Assembly: GCF_017368455.1 (NCBI RefSeq)
Contig: NZ_JAFNJU010000001.1
Span: forward strand, 186,001-250,000
Origin: Proteiniclasticum aestuarii
Lineage (GTDB): Bacteria > Bacillota > Clostridia > Clostridiales > Clostridiaceae
Direction: 5' to 3'
Length of the DNA stretch: 64,000 nt
The translations under genes and the position numbers were made by a program. The notes under the pieces were generated by a model. That model had not been told where the DNA came from, ran no database searches, and worked only from the letters and a program-made list of their open reading frames with translations. Shown here piece by piece: positions 51,358 to 60,651 of this stretch (position 1 is its first letter; every line of letters starts with the position of its first letter).

Positions 51358-51780
51358 CTATTCCGCTCCGGATACGGTTCCATAAGTCCAATCTATAATT
51401 CCGCCAAAGTCGTATATCTTTTCGTATCCCATGTCCACCAGAAGGTTCGCAGCCTGATTGCTTCTGTTTCCGCTTCTACAGTATAGGAGATAGGTTGCAG
51501 TTTTATCCGGAATAATCTCTTCCGCTTGATTCGGAATGGTGTCTAGCGTCAGCAGAATCGCTCCCTCTATATGTGCTTCTTCAAATTCCGCTCTTGTTCT
51601 CACATCCACAATGATGACTTCTTGTTCCTCCATCATGTTCTTTGCTTCCTCTACAGAGATGACCTGCACTTCAGATTCGCTTTTCTTCTCTTCTTCAGTG
51701 ACGGGGTCCTTCGCACCGCATCCCACTGACAGAATCAGGGTCAGTGCAGCGGCAGTTTTTAGCATATTCTTGTATTTCAT
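51358..51780 (-). CDS. Rhodanese-domain lipoprotein
   Basis: 140 aa. Starting at 51780 (AGGAGGAG 7 nt upstream) the protein has a lipoprotein signal (TAAALTLILSVGC, lipobox Cys21) and a single rhodanese domain (about 40-138) with the catalytic Cys in YLLYCRSGNRS and the VDVRTRAEFEEAHIEGA signature. An anchored extracytoplasmic sulfurtransferase or binding protein. It follows sufU after a terminator, so a link to sulfur metabolism is suggested but not shown. Confidence 0.88.
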   Translation of the reverse strand: MKYKNMLKTAAALTLILSVGCGAKDPVTEEEKKSESEVQVISVEEAKNMMEEQEVIIVDVRTRAEFEEAHIEGAILLTLDTIPNQAEEIIPDKTATYLLYCRSGNRSNQAANLLVDMGYEKIYDFGGIIDWTYGTVSGAE

Positions 51781-51807
51781 ACTTTTCTCCTCCTGACTTT
51801 TCATATG

Positions 51808-51841
51808 TTAAAAGAGACTGGACGCAATATGCCCAGCCTCT
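51808..51841 (-). terminator. Terminator of the suf operon
   Basis: Stem 51813-51821 with 51833-51841 (9 bp, one G-U), then TTTTAAC on the minus strand, directly after the sufU stop. Confidence 0.75.
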
Positions 51842-51846
51842 CCATG

Positions 51847-52281
51847 CTAATCTTCTTTTTGAACAGCTTCTTTCAGCGTATGCCATGCAAGGACAGCACA
51901 TTTCACTCTTGCAGGAAGATTTGAAATCCCCTGCAGTATGGATGCTTCATCCAGCACCTCTTCAAGATAGTCGATATCATGGATCTCTCTTTTAATCATG
52001 CCAAGAAAGATCTCAATGATTTCCAGAGCTTCCTCCACTGTCTTTCCAGTAAGAAGATCCGTCATCATGGAGGCTGACGCCTGGCTGATGGAACAGCCAT
52101 GCCCTGTATAGGCCAGATCCTTGATGATGCCATCTTCAATCTTCGCCTCTATGGTGATGTCATCCCCACAGCTCGGATTATGGCCTCTTTCCTTATGGGT
52201 ATAGCCTTCGATTTCACGTCTGTTTCTTGTATCCTTGTTGTGTTCCAGGATTACCTGGGTATAAAGATTACTTAGATCCAT
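51847..52281 (-). CDS. sufU: Fe-S assembly sulfur-transfer protein SufU
   Basis: Zinc-dependent sulfur acceptor for SufS, 144 aa. The zinc/sulfur ligands Cys38 and Asp40 (NPSCGDD), Cys63 (HGCSIS) and Cys128 (VKCAVL) are present. Last gene of the operon, overlapping sufS by 14 nt. Confidence 0.95.
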   Translation of the reverse strand: MDLSNLYTQVILEHNKDTRNRREIEGYTHKERGHNPSCGDDITIEAKIEDGIIKDLAYTGHGCSISQASASMMTDLLTGKTVEEALEIIEIFLGMIKREIHDIDYLEEVLDEASILQGISNLPARVKCAVLAWHTLKEAVQKED

Positions 52282-53500
52282 ATCCCATCCACCTCCTTAC
52301 TTCGTTCAGGTTGTCCACCAGTGCATCGATTTCTTCTTTGGTATTGAAAAATGCGAAGCTGGCTCTAGAGCATGTGTATACCTCCATGAATCGAAGTAGC
52401 GGCTGTGCGCAGTGATGTCCTGCTCTTACGCCTACTCCGTAATTGTCCAGTATCATGGAAACATCATGGGGATGAACATCTTCCACCACAAAACTGATGA
52501 CTGCTCCTCTGAGATTCAGGTCTTTCGGCCCTACAATACGGATGTAAGGAAGTTCCTGAAGTCTTCTGAGTGCATACTCAGTCAGTTCCATTTCTTTCTC
52601 ATGAATCACTTCAAATGTGACCTCATGCAGATAGTCGATGGCAGCGCCCAATGAAACCACGCTCTCAATGCCCTGGGTGCCGGCTTCAAATTTGAAAGGG
52701 AGCTCATTGAAAGAGGTTTCCTCTTCATAGACATACTCGATCATGTCTCCGCCATACAGGAACGGCTCCATCTTTTCCAGTATTTCCTCTTTTCCGTATA
52801 AAACGCCCACACCAGTGAGACTGAACATCTTATGTCCGGAAAAAACATAGAAGTCACAATCCAGTTCCGCTACATCTACGGGCATATGGGCAACTGCCTG
52901 AGCACCGTCAATAAGCACTTTGGCTCCTACTTCGTGTCCTCTTTGTATCACCTTGTCCACTGGAAATATACTCCCCAATACGTTGGACATGTGCGTGCAG
53001 GCAACGAGTTTCGTTTTCTGATCGATCTTCTGAAGTTCTCCAAGGGGAAGTCTTCCCTCCGGGTCCACATACATGTAGACAAGATGTGCACCTGTCTTTT
53101 TCGCAACCTGCTGCCATGTCACAAGATTCGCATGGTGCTCCGCAATGGTGATCACGATCTGATCTCCTGGCTTCAGGTGCTCCAGCGCGTAACTGTAAGC
53201 CACCAGATTGATCGCTTCTGTGGCATTCTTTGTGAATATGATCTCCTTTGTGCTTCGGGCACCGATGAAGCTTCTCACCTTTTCCCTGACACTTTCAAAG
53301 GCTTCTGTTGCACGCATGCTAAGGGCATGGGAACCCCTATGGGGATTCCCATTGGCCTCATGGTCATACTTCATCACCGCATCAAGGACCTGCTGGGGTC
53401 TCTGTGAAGTGGCGGCACTATCAAGATAGATGATCTTTCTGCCATGGACTTCCTGATTTAAAATTGGAAAATCTTCTCTGAAATCTCTCAAATTACTCAC
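52268..53500 (-). CDS. sufS: Cysteine desulfurase SufS
   Basis: PLP enzyme feeding sulfur to SufU and the SufBCD scaffold, 410 aa. PLP Lys in VFSGHKMFSLTG (about 225) and active-site Cys in RAGHHCAQPLLRF (about 364), group II type. Overlaps sufD by 8 nt and sufU by 14 nt. Confidence 0.96.
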   Translation of the reverse strand: MSNLRDFREDFPILNQEVHGRKIIYLDSAATSQRPQQVLDAVMKYDHEANGNPHRGSHALSMRATEAFESVREKVRSFIGARSTKEIIFTKNATEAINLVAYSYALEHLKPGDQIVITIAEHHANLVTWQQVAKKTGAHLVYMYVDPEGRLPLGELQKIDQKTKLVACTHMSNVLGSIFPVDKVIQRGHEVGAKVLIDGAQAVAHMPVDVAELDCDFYVFSGHKMFSLTGVGVLYGKEEILEKMEPFLYGGDMIEYVYEEETSFNELPFKFEAGTQGIESVVSLGAAIDYLHEVTFEVIHEKEMELTEYALRRLQELPYIRIVGPKDLNLRGAVISFVVEDVHPHDVSMILDNYGVGVRAGHHCAQPLLRFMEVYTCSRASFAFFNTKEEIDALVDNLNEVRRWMGYGSK

Positions 53501-54563
53501 CTGTCAATTCTTTTTCTACTGCCTCCAGGATAATCTCCTGAATGGATTCAACGGGAATCAGATCGATGATCGGTCTGATGTGTGATTCAATGATGATCTT
53601 CTTTGCTTCCGCTTCGCTCATTCCTCTGGACATGATGTAGAAAAGCTTTTCAGCATCAATCTGTCCGTTGGACGCTGCATGATTACCTATGACATCATCC
53701 TCTCTGCAGAGCAGCAGGGGAATTGCATAGGACTTGACCTTTGGACTGAGAAGAATGGTAAATTCCTCCTCATTTCCTTCTGAATGGGTTGATCCCTTCT
53801 TGAAGTCAAGGGTTCCTCGGAATGCCTTCTTCGACTTGTCCTTCAGTGCTCCCTTGAAGATCATGTCGGAATTGGTCTTCTTTCCGAAGTGGTTCATGTG
53901 GTGGGAAAGGTCAATGACTCTTTCTCCGAATCCCAGATAAACACTCTTGACATGTCCTTCGGCTTCATCGCCCAGAAGGTCTGTCATATAATTCACTACA
54001 GCTTCTTTTCCACCCAGTTCAACGGAAATGTAGTTCACTTTTCCTGATTCCTGAACGGTTGAATATCTGGATTCCAGATGTCTGGAGAAGGAATTGAGTC
54101 TCTGAACCTTGATGATGTTCAGCTCTGCGCCTTCAGCCACGCTGATTTTATTGAGTATATTGGAGAATGTCACTGCATCATCAGACGAATAGTCCATGAT
54201 GAGATTCATTTTAGCTCCTTTTTCCAGTACGATGACGTTCTTTTCAATAAGGGTGTCATTCTCTTTTCCGAGAACATGAGAGATGTGAAGACTCTTTTCT
54301 TCATTCTCCTTCACATGGACATAAAGACCCGCGTTGTGGTGGTCTTCCACCATACCGACCATGTCCCTGTTGACCCCTTTGAAGTCTTCTGATAAAGGAA
54401 GATCTTCATTTGCCAGATTGATATACCCTTCACCCTCAACGGAGTTATAGGTATATTCTTTTCCAAGGCTCACTTCCACGGCATTCAGAAGCAGCTCGTT
54501 TGCCTTGACCCACCTAAAACTCAGTCTAGGCAGGACATTATATGATTCTTTTATTGCGCTCAT
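53493..54563 (-). CDS. sufD: Fe-S scaffold subunit SufD
   Basis: Beta-helical partner of SufB in the SufBC2D complex, 356 aa, somewhat shorter than usual (about 430). The C-terminal half has FRGTLDFKKGSTHSEGNEE, PLLLCREDDVIGNHAASNG and YIMSRGMSEAEAKKIIIE, the conserved SufB/D signature. It follows sufB by 10 nt. Confidence 0.92.
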   Translation of the reverse strand: MSAIKESYNVLPRLSFRWVKANELLLNAVEVSLGKEYTYNSVEGEGYINLANEDLPLSEDFKGVNRDMVGMVEDHHNAGLYVHVKENEEKSLHISHVLGKENDTLIEKNVIVLEKGAKMNLIMDYSSDDAVTFSNILNKISVAEGAELNIIKVQRLNSFSRHLESRYSTVQESGKVNYISVELGGKEAVVNYMTDLLGDEAEGHVKSVYLGFGERVIDLSHHMNHFGKKTNSDMIFKGALKDKSKKAFRGTLDFKKGSTHSEGNEEEFTILLSPKVKSYAIPLLLCREDDVIGNHAASNGQIDAEKLFYIMSRGMSEAEAKKIIIESHIRPIIDLIPVESIQEIILEAVEKELTGE

Positions 54564-54573
54564 TCATCCACCT

Positions 54574-55986
54574 CTATCCTATCGTTCCTTCAAGTTCCAG
54601 TGTGATCAGATTATTCATTTCCACAGCATATTCCAGCGGCAGTTCCTTGGAAATCGGCTCAACGAAACCTCTTACGATCATGGCTTTTGCCTCTTCCTCT
54701 GATATTCCTCTGGTCATGAGATAGTAGATTGCTTCTTCTGAAATTCTTCCGATCTTAGCTTCATGTCCCAGATCCACATCATCATTGTTGATGTCGATGA
54801 CTGGAATAGTGTCTGATCTGGATTCATTGTCCAGCATCAGAGATTCACAGGTCACTGTGGACTTGGAACCATGTGCGTTGGGAGCAACTCTTAGAAGACC
54901 TCTGTAGATCGCCTGTCCGCCTGATTTGGAGATGGACTTGGAGTTCACAGTGGATGTGGTGTTTGGTGCTGCATGGACCACTTTGGATCCCGTATCAAGA
55001 AGCTGTCCCTTACCGGCGAATGTCACACCAGTAAACTCAGCTCTTGCTCCTTCCCCTCTTAAAATACTCATGGGATACAGCATGGACACCTTGGATCCGA
55101 AGGATCCCGATACCCACTCAATGGTACCGTTCTTGTCCACTACAGATCTCTTGGTGTTCAGGTTGTACATATTCTTCGACCAGTTTTCAATGGTCGAGTA
55201 TCTCAGTGTAGCATCTTCCTTGACATAGAGCTCAACAGCTCCGGCATGAAGATTGTTCACGGAATACTTCGGTGCAGAGCATCCTTCGATGAAATGACAG
55301 TAAGCACCCTTTTCAATGATGATCAGGGTATGCTCAAACTGTCCTGCTCCTGGTGCGTTCAGTCTGAAATAAGACTGAAGAGGAATGTCCAGCTTCACAC
55401 CCTCCGGTACATATACAAAGGATCCACCGGACCAGACTGCTCCATGAAGGGCAGCAAACTTATGGTCGGTATTGGGGATCAGCTTCATGAAGTACTGCTT
55501 CACGATATCCTCATACTCTACCAGAGCTGTTTCGATATCTGTATAGACTACCCCCTGCTTCACCAGTTCCTCCTTGATGGAGTGATATACGACTTCGGAG
55601 TCGTATTGTGCTCCTACACCTGCCAGGGACTTTCTTTCCGCTTCCGGAATACCCAGTCTCTCGAAAGTATCCTTGATTTCATCTGGAACATCATCCCAGG
55701 AAGTATTCATGTTCTTTGATTTCGGCTTGACATAAGTAACAATGTTTTCAATGTCAAGATCAGATATATCCGGTGCCCAGGTAGGAACATCCAGCTGATG
55801 ATAGACCTTCAGTGATTCCAGTCTATAATTCAGCATCCATTCAGGCTCGTTCTTCTTCGCGGATATTTCTCTTATGATGTCTTCCGTAAGTCCTGATTCG
55901 GACTTGTAGTCGTATTCGAACTCATTCTTGATGTCATATACGCCTCTGTCCAGATCTTCTATATAAGTTTTATTTCTTTTTTCCAT
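54574..55986 (-). CDS. sufB: Fe-S scaffold subunit SufB
   Basis: Main cluster scaffold, 470 aa. Visible: N-terminal EYDYKSESGLTEDIIREIS, the conserved core KPKSKNMNTSWDDVPDEI, VYVPEGVKLDIPLQSYFR, HFIEGCSAPKYS (Cys) and the C-terminal ATIGRISEEAIYYLMTRGI-like segment with GHEAKIG. Its start overlaps sufC by 28 nt; GAGGCAG precedes the ATG. Confidence 0.96.
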   Translation of the reverse strand: MEKRNKTYIEDLDRGVYDIKNEFEYDYKSESGLTEDIIREISAKKNEPEWMLNYRLESLKVYHQLDVPTWAPDISDLDIENIVTYVKPKSKNMNTSWDDVPDEIKDTFERLGIPEAERKSLAGVGAQYDSEVVYHSIKEELVKQGVVYTDIETALVEYEDIVKQYFMKLIPNTDHKFAALHGAVWSGGSFVYVPEGVKLDIPLQSYFRLNAPGAGQFEHTLIIIEKGAYCHFIEGCSAPKYSVNNLHAGAVELYVKEDATLRYSTIENWSKNMYNLNTKRSVVDKNGTIEWVSGSFGSKVSMLYPMSILRGEGARAEFTGVTFAGKGQLLDTGSKVVHAAPNTTSTVNSKSISKSGGQAIYRGLLRVAPNAHGSKSTVTCESLMLDNESRSDTIPVIDINNDDVDLGHEAKIGRISEEAIYYLMTRGISEEEAKAMIVRGFVEPISKELPLEYAVEMNNLITLELEGTIG

Positions 55987-56738
55987 TCTGCCTCACCTTT
56001 CGCTTCCCTGTACTTGACATATCCGTTCTTGTTGATTTCATTGGCCAGGGATATATCTCCAGTGTCTACGATCTTACCATCTACCATGACATGAACCACA
56101 TCAGGATTCAGGTAATCAAGTATGTTGTTGTGGTGGGTGATAATTACTATGGCGTTATCTTCACTCTTGAAGTCGATCACACCCTTGGATACAATCTTGA
56201 CTGCATCCACGTCCAGACCTGAATCTGTTTCGTCGAGGATTGCAAGCTTCGGATTCAGTATTCTCATCTGAAGTATCTCATTCTTCTTCTTTTCTCCGCC
56301 CGAGTATCCCATGTTGAGATATCTCTGTGCATAAGAGCGATCTATATCAAGTTCCTTCATTTTCTCTGTCAGTTCTTTCTTGAACTGTATTGCCTTTACG
56401 GGCTTCTCTGTGATCTGAGCCTTCGCTGTTCTTAAAAAGTTCTCAACGGTGATTCCAGGAATTTCCTGTGGGGCCTGGAAGGAAAGAAAGATTCCTTTTT
56501 TTGCTCTCTCATTCACAGCATCCTCTGTGATATCCTCATTTTCAAACAGGATGGTTCCTTCTGTAACTTCGTACTTCGGGCTACCCATGATGACGTTAGC
56601 CAGAGTGGATTTTCCCGCGCCGTTTGGTCCCATGATTACATGAACTTCACCTTTGTTTACGACAAGGTCAAGACCTTTCAGGATTTCTTTGTCTTCAACC
56701 TGGCTTTTCAGGCCAGTAATTCTTAATAATTCTGCCAT
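55959..56738 (-). CDS. sufC: Fe-S assembly ATPase SufC
   Basis: ABC-type ATPase of the SufBCD complex, 259 aa. Walker A GPNGAGKSTLAN (about 38-49), signature YSGGEKKKNEI, Walker B LAILDETDSGLDVD and H-loop TIIITHH-like IVIITHHNNI. First gene of sufCBDSU; GGAGAG precedes the ATG. Confidence 0.97.
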   Translation of the reverse strand: MAELLRITGLKSQVEDKEILKGLDLVVNKGEVHVIMGPNGAGKSTLANVIMGSPKYEVTEGTILFENEDITEDAVNERAKKGIFLSFQAPQEIPGITVENFLRTAKAQITEKPVKAIQFKKELTEKMKELDIDRSYAQRYLNMGYSGGEKKKNEILQMRILNPKLAILDETDSGLDVDAVKIVSKGVIDFKSEDNAIVIITHHNNILDYLNPDVVHVMVDGKIVDTGDISLANEINKNGYVKYREAKGEAEWKKEIKLI

Positions 56739-56787
56739 TGTAACTCTCCTTCAATTCTGAGCATTTTAATCTGATATTACCTGTTCC

Positions 56788-56816
56788 ATTTTAACCTTTT
56801 ATAGTTATAGAGTCAA
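56788..56816 (-). promoter_or_regulatory. Promoter of the suf operon
   Basis: TTGACT (56811-56816), 17 bp, TAAAAT (56788-56793) on the minus strand, 50 bases before sufC. No clear IscR/Fur-type palindrome was seen around it. Confidence 0.7.
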
Positions 56817-56852
56817 CAAGGTAAACCATTTTCTTTTACATTTTTAGATTGA

Positions 56853-56898
56853 TAAAAAAAGCAAAAAGCCTGAAAATCAATACTTTCCGACTTTTTGC
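56853..56898 (-). terminator. Terminator of glyA
   Basis: GCAAAAAG stem (56861-56868 with 56891-56898) with an inner GAAA/TTTC pairing, then seven T on the minus strand. Confidence 0.85.
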
Positions 56899-56923
56899 GA
56901 TTACACAATTTAATTTCTTGACT

Positions 56924-58156
56924 CTAGTACAGTGGATGTTTTCTGCAGAGCTTTGTCACTTTTTCACGCAGTTCCGATAAATCCTCATCTCTGTGCGTGA
57001 TGGCATAATCCATAAACTCCACCATAGTCTTGATGTCCTCTTCCTTGAATCCTCTTGTGGTCACAGCAGCACAGCCCATTCTAAGGCCTGATGTAACGAA
57101 AGGGCTTCTGGTTTCAAATGGTATGGTGTTCTTGTTGGTTGTGATGCCGATGGTATCCAGCAGTTTTTCCGCATCTTTTCCTGTAATGTCCTTGTTGTTC
57201 AGGTCCACAAGAATCAGATGGTTGTCTGTACCGCCTGAAACCAGTCGGTACCCTCTTTTAGTCAGTTCCACTGCAAGGGTATTTGTATTGACCAGGACCT
57301 GTTCCATGTAAGTCTTGAAATCCTCTTCCATGGCTTCCTTGAAACAGACCGCTTTCGCTGCAATCACATGCTCCAGTGGCCCACCCTGCATTCCTGGAAA
57401 AACAGATTTATCTACAGCTTTCGCATGCTCCGCTTTGCAGAGAATGGCTCCGCCTCTTGGCCCTCTCAGTGTCTTATGGGTTGTGGTTGTTACAAAGTCC
57501 GCAAATGGAACCGGGCTCATGTGATGTCCTGTTGCCACAAGGCCAGCGATGTGTGCCATGTCCACCATGAAATAAGCGCCGGCTTCCTTGGCGATTTCAG
57601 CGATCTTTTCAAAATTGATTTTTCTTGGATAGGCTGAAGCTCCTGCTACAATCATCTTGGGCTTCTCTTCCAGCGCCATTTCTCTTAATGCTTCATAATT
57701 GATTGTTTCTGTTTCCTGATCCACTCCATAGGAAACGAAATTATACAGCTTTCCGGAAAAATTCACAGGACTTCCATGGGTCAGATGACCACCATGGGAA
57801 AGATCCATCCCCAGAATCTTGTCTCCTGGTTCAAGTACTGCCATATAGACAGCCATATTCGCCTGTGAGCCTGAATGCGGTTGAACGTTCGCGTGTTCTG
57901 CTCCGAAGAGCTCTTTCATTCTTTCTATGGCCAGTGTCTCCACTTTATCCACCACGTGACATCCACCATAGTATCTCTTGTTCGGATACCCTTCTGCATA
58001 TTTATTGGTCAGTGCAGTGCCCATGGCTTCCATCACCGCTTTCGACGTGAAATTCTCTGACGCGATGAGTTCAATGTTATATTCCTGTCTCTTCTCTTCT
58101 TCTTCGATGAGATCAAAGATCTCTCTGTCCACATTTTTCAAATATTTACTGTCCAT
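56924..58156 (-). CDS. glyA: Serine hydroxymethyltransferase
   Basis: Serine to glycine plus 5,10-methylene-THF, 410 aa. N-terminal [19 protein letters not shown] Lys in [15 protein letters not shown] (about 227); active-site [14 protein letters not shown]. Full length. GGGGGTAGAA gives a fair ribosome site. A 17-bp palindrome lies in the leader. Confidence 0.97.
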   Translation of the reverse strand: MDSKYLKNVDREIFDLIEEEEKRQEYNIELIASENFTSKAVMEAMGTALTNKYAEGYPNKRYYGGCHVVDKVETLAIERMKELFGAEHANVQPHSGSQANMAVYMAVLEPGDKILGMDLSHGGHLTHGSPVNFSGKLYNFVSYGVDQETETINYEALREMALEEKPKMIVAGASAYPRKINFEKIAEIAKEAGAYFMVDMAHIAGLVATGHHMSPVPFADFVTTTTHKTLRGPRGGAILCKAEHAKAVDKSVFPGMQGGPLEHVIAAKAVCFKEAMEEDFKTYMEQVLVNTNTLAVELTKRGYRLVSGGTDNHLILVDLNNKDITGKDAEKLLDTIGITTNKNTIPFETRSPFVTSGLRMGCAAVTTRGFKEEDIKTMVEFMDYAITHRDEDLSELREKVTKLCRKHPLY

Positions 58157-58482
58157 TTCTACCCCCTATTAATAAACAACTGACAACAGATTGTTGTCCA
58201 CATGTTTTAATCATATCAACCCTGAGACTTTTTGTATATTAAAAAGTCCGAAAAAGTGACGATTTATCATCCTTGAGGAATTCCTCGTGAAATGTAACGG
58301 TTTTCTCAATAATTCAAACCTTGCGTCATGAATTTATTCACGTCAGATATCGCAGTGCTGCCCTTATTTCTTGAAAATCTCCGTATTCAGTATAACGTTT
58401 CCATTCGTATCGCCTATTTCAATAAACCAGGCCTTCCTTTATAATGGAATGAGAGAATATTGAAAAGAGGAGATTACATGCA
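58157..58482. other. Divergent intergenic region glyA / thrE with palindromes
   Basis: 326 bases. GACAACA-GAT-TGTTGTC (58182-58198) lies in the glyA leader, just downstream of a TATGAT -10 (58210-58215, minus). A perfect 12-bp palindrome GAGGAATTCCTC is at 58275-58286. TATAAT at 58438-58443 is the likely -10 for the ThrE genes. No known riboswitch recognised. Confidence 0.5.
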
Positions 58483-59241
58483 ATGGATAACAGAAGATTA
58501 ATTAAACTCGCAACATCAGCGGGTCAGATCATCCTCGAGTCTGGCGGAGAAATCTATCGAGTGGAAGATACCATAAACAAAATCCTCAATTCCTACGATA
58601 TCAGAGATGCGGAGAGTTTTGTAACGCCTACCGGTATCATGGTTTCTCTTACAGACATGCAAGGCGATGTCATCTCCCTGATTCACAGAGTTTCAAAAAG
58701 CACTGTGGATCTGGAAAAGGTTGCACTGGTAAACTCCTTGTCTCGTGAACTGATGGTTCATCCTCTCCCTCTTGATGAACTTGAAATCAAACTGAAAGAG
58801 ATTTCAGACAAAGAACCCTATTCCATCAGATTTCAGCTGCTGATGGCAGCGCTATGCGGGTTTTCATTCACCGTTCTTTTCGGTGGCAGTCTGGTGGATG
58901 CATCCATAGCCCTCTTCATAGGCATTTCCGTCAGGCTCCTTCAGCTCGTGACAAGAGAAATAAAACTCAACGCCATCTTCATCAATATCATCGGTGGTGC
59001 TCTGGTGGCGATTCTTGTAACGATCTTCACAAAGCTCATCCCTTTTGAAACCGACCAGGATACCATCATCATCGGTTCCATCATGCTTCTTGTGCCGGGA
59101 ATCGCATTCACAAATGGCATCAGAGATACACTGATGGGGGATTATCTCTCTGGTGTATCCAAAGGAATGGAAGCATTTCTCATCGCGGTCGGTATCGCGA
59201 TAGGCGCCGGATTCGGCCTTGCGCTGATGGGAGGGTTCTGA
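58483..59241 (+). CDS. ThrE-type exporter, N-terminal (ThrE_1) subunit
   Basis: Threonine/serine exporter family half-protein, 252 aa. A cytoplasmic segment (1-110, with GQIILESGGEIYRVEDT, the family signature) precedes about five helices (118-250, e.g. LLMAALCGFSFTVLFGG, FINIIGGALVAILVTIF). In Corynebacterium ThrE is one protein; in Firmicutes it is split, and the second part is the next gene one base downstream. Weak GAGGAGATT ribosome site. Substrate Thr/Ser is inferred from the family. Confidence 0.87.
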   Translation: MDNRRLIKLATSAGQIILESGGEIYRVEDTINKILNSYDIRDAESFVTPTGIMVSLTDMQGDVISLIHRVSKSTVDLEKVALVNSLSRELMVHPLPLDELEIKLKEISDKEPYSIRFQLLMAALCGFSFTVLFGGSLVDASIALFIGISVRLLQLVTREIKLNAIFINIIGGALVAILVTIFTKLIPFETDQDTIIIGSIMLLVPGIAFTNGIRDTLMGDYLSGVSKGMEAFLIAVGIAIGAGFGLALMGGF

Positions 59242-59242
59242 T

Positions 59243-59689
59243 ATGATGATTGAACTTCTCATGGCCTATCTCGCATCCTTGAGCTTCGCCTGCATATTCA
59301 ACCTCAATCGCAGAACTGCACTTCTTGCAGCCATCGGAGGCTCCATTGGCTGGCTGTTCTACAGTCAGGGGCTCGCTTTGTTCCATGATATGAACATCGC
59401 TTATTTCCTGGGTGCGGTTGCACTCTCCTATTATGCGGAAATCATGGCCAGAAAAACCAGAACCCCTGTCACAAGCTATATCACACCTGCCCTGATTCCA
59501 CTGGTGCCGGGAGGCGGTCTTTATAAAACCATGCTCCAGTCACTGGCGGGCAATTACAACGAAGCCCTTCGAGAAGGCATCACCACCATAATGGCTTCCG
59601 GAGCGCTGGCCATTGGCATTCTCATGGTTTTCACACTCATCAAAATCTACTATCTCATGAAAAGGAGATGGACTCATGAAACGAACTAA
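59243..59689 (+). CDS. ThrE-type exporter, C-terminal (ThrE_2) subunit
   Basis: 148 aa with about five helices and the ThrE_2 signature (SYITPALIPLVPGGGLYKTML, about 74-95). Starts right after the ThrE_1 stop. Overlaps the following 54-aa gene by 14 nt. Confidence 0.87.
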   Translation: MMIELLMAYLASLSFACIFNLNRRTALLAAIGGSIGWLFYSQGLALFHDMNIAYFLGAVALSYYAEIMARKTRTPVTSYITPALIPLVPGGGLYKTMLQSLAGNYNEALREGITTIMASGALAIGILMVFTLIKIYYLMKRRWTHETN

Positions 59690-59840
59690 ACTGGTCTATG
59701 CAAATCGCGATGAAGACATCAAGGAGAAAGTGGAACTGACCATGAAAAAGTATCACATCACCGAAGAGGATCTCATCGAAGTCAGATACTCTGAAAAAGA
59801 CAGCACGAAAAACGCACTGATTATATATAACAGCAGATAA
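59676..59840 (+). CDS. Small 54-aa protein linked to the ThrE genes
   Basis: A charged soluble protein, 54 aa (KRTKLVYANRDEDIKEKVEL, then ITEEDLIEVRYSEKDS and ALIIYNSR). AAAGGAGATG lies 5 nt before the ATG; the start overlaps the ThrE_2 end by 14 nt and HAD follows after 14 nt, so all four look like one operon. The alternating strand-helix-strand look and the final ALIIY recall Cse60-like small proteins, but only loosely. Function unknown. Confidence 0.65.
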   Translation: MKRTKLVYANRDEDIKEKVELTMKKYHITEEDLIEVRYSEKDSTKNALIIYNSR

Positions 59841-59854
59841 CAGGAGGAACTCTT

Positions 59855-60577
59855 TTGAATACTATAAATACCATTCTTTTTGATCTGGACGGAACACTGC
59901 TCTCCATCAACATGAAGGATTTCGAAGACATCTATTACAGAAGTCTTTCAGAATCCTTCAAAAAGATCATCCCACCAGAGAATTTCATGAAGATCCTATA
60001 TGGTTCCGTTGTGACCATGGTGAAGAATACCGAACACCGAACCAACGAAGAAGTCTTTATGGAAGCCATGAGAAGTCATGTGAAGGACGATCTGGGTCTG
60101 TATTCTGAAAAATTCAGCAGTTACTACGAGAAGGATTTCGATGTGCTCAAGGAAGCGGTATTGGATACCACCGAAATGCAGAAGGCGACTAAAATTCTGA
60201 AGAACAAGGGCTATGAGCTGATCATCGCCACAAATCCCTTATTCCCGAAGGAAGCCATCGAAAAGCGAATCGAATGGAGTGGAATCGACCGCAGTGACTT
60301 CTCCTATGTCAGCTATTTTGAGAAGAATCATTACTGCAAACCGAATCTTGAATATTATGAAGAAATTCTTGAGCACATAGACAGGCGTCCTGAGGAATGC
60401 CTGATGGTCGGAAACGATGCTCTGGAGGATCTCATCGCCGGAAAGCTCGGCATCACCACCTATCTGATCACGGATCATCTCCTGAACCGCAATGGGATTG
60501 AGATCAAGGCAGATCATGTGGGAAGCTATAAGGATTTTCTCACCTTCGCCGAAAAAATGCCTGTCCTCAAGGACTGA
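59855..60577 (+). CDS. HAD-family phosphatase
   Basis: 240 aa, start TTG at 59855, 7 nt after AGGAGG. HAD motif I FDLDGTLLS (nucleophile Asp and the second Asp), motif II IIATNP, Lys motif (KPNLEYY), motif IV GNDALEDLIAG. The helical cap lies between motifs I and II (about 20-110). Subfamily phosphoglycolate-phosphatase-like; substrate unknown. Last gene of the ThrE cluster. Confidence 0.9.
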   Translation: MNTINTILFDLDGTLLSINMKDFEDIYYRSLSESFKKIIPPENFMKILYGSVVTMVKNTEHRTNEEVFMEAMRSHVKDDLGLYSEKFSSYYEKDFDVLKEAVLDTTEMQKATKILKNKGYELIIATNPLFPKEAIEKRIEWSGIDRSDFSYVSYFEKNHYCKPNLEYYEEILEHIDRRPEECLMVGNDALEDLIAGKLGITTYLITDHLLNRNGIEIKADHVGSYKDFLTFAEKMPVLKD

Positions 60578-60589
60578 TATCGGAACGCC

Positions 60590-60630
60590 AAAAAGAAGCC
60601 TGAACAATGAAAGTTCAGGCTCCTTTTTAT
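60590..60630 (+). terminator. Terminator of the ThrE-HAD cluster
   Basis: GCCTGAAC / GTTCAGGC stem (60598-60605 with 60613-60620) extended by A/T-rich arms, with T runs on both strands; bidirectional between convergent genes. Confidence 0.85.
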
Positions 60631-60651
60631 TTGGGTTTTTAATGAATTGCT

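Noticed and set aside
58846-59262. Reverse-strand frames within the ThrE genes
   Set aside because: Antisense to conserved membrane proteins, no ribosome sites.
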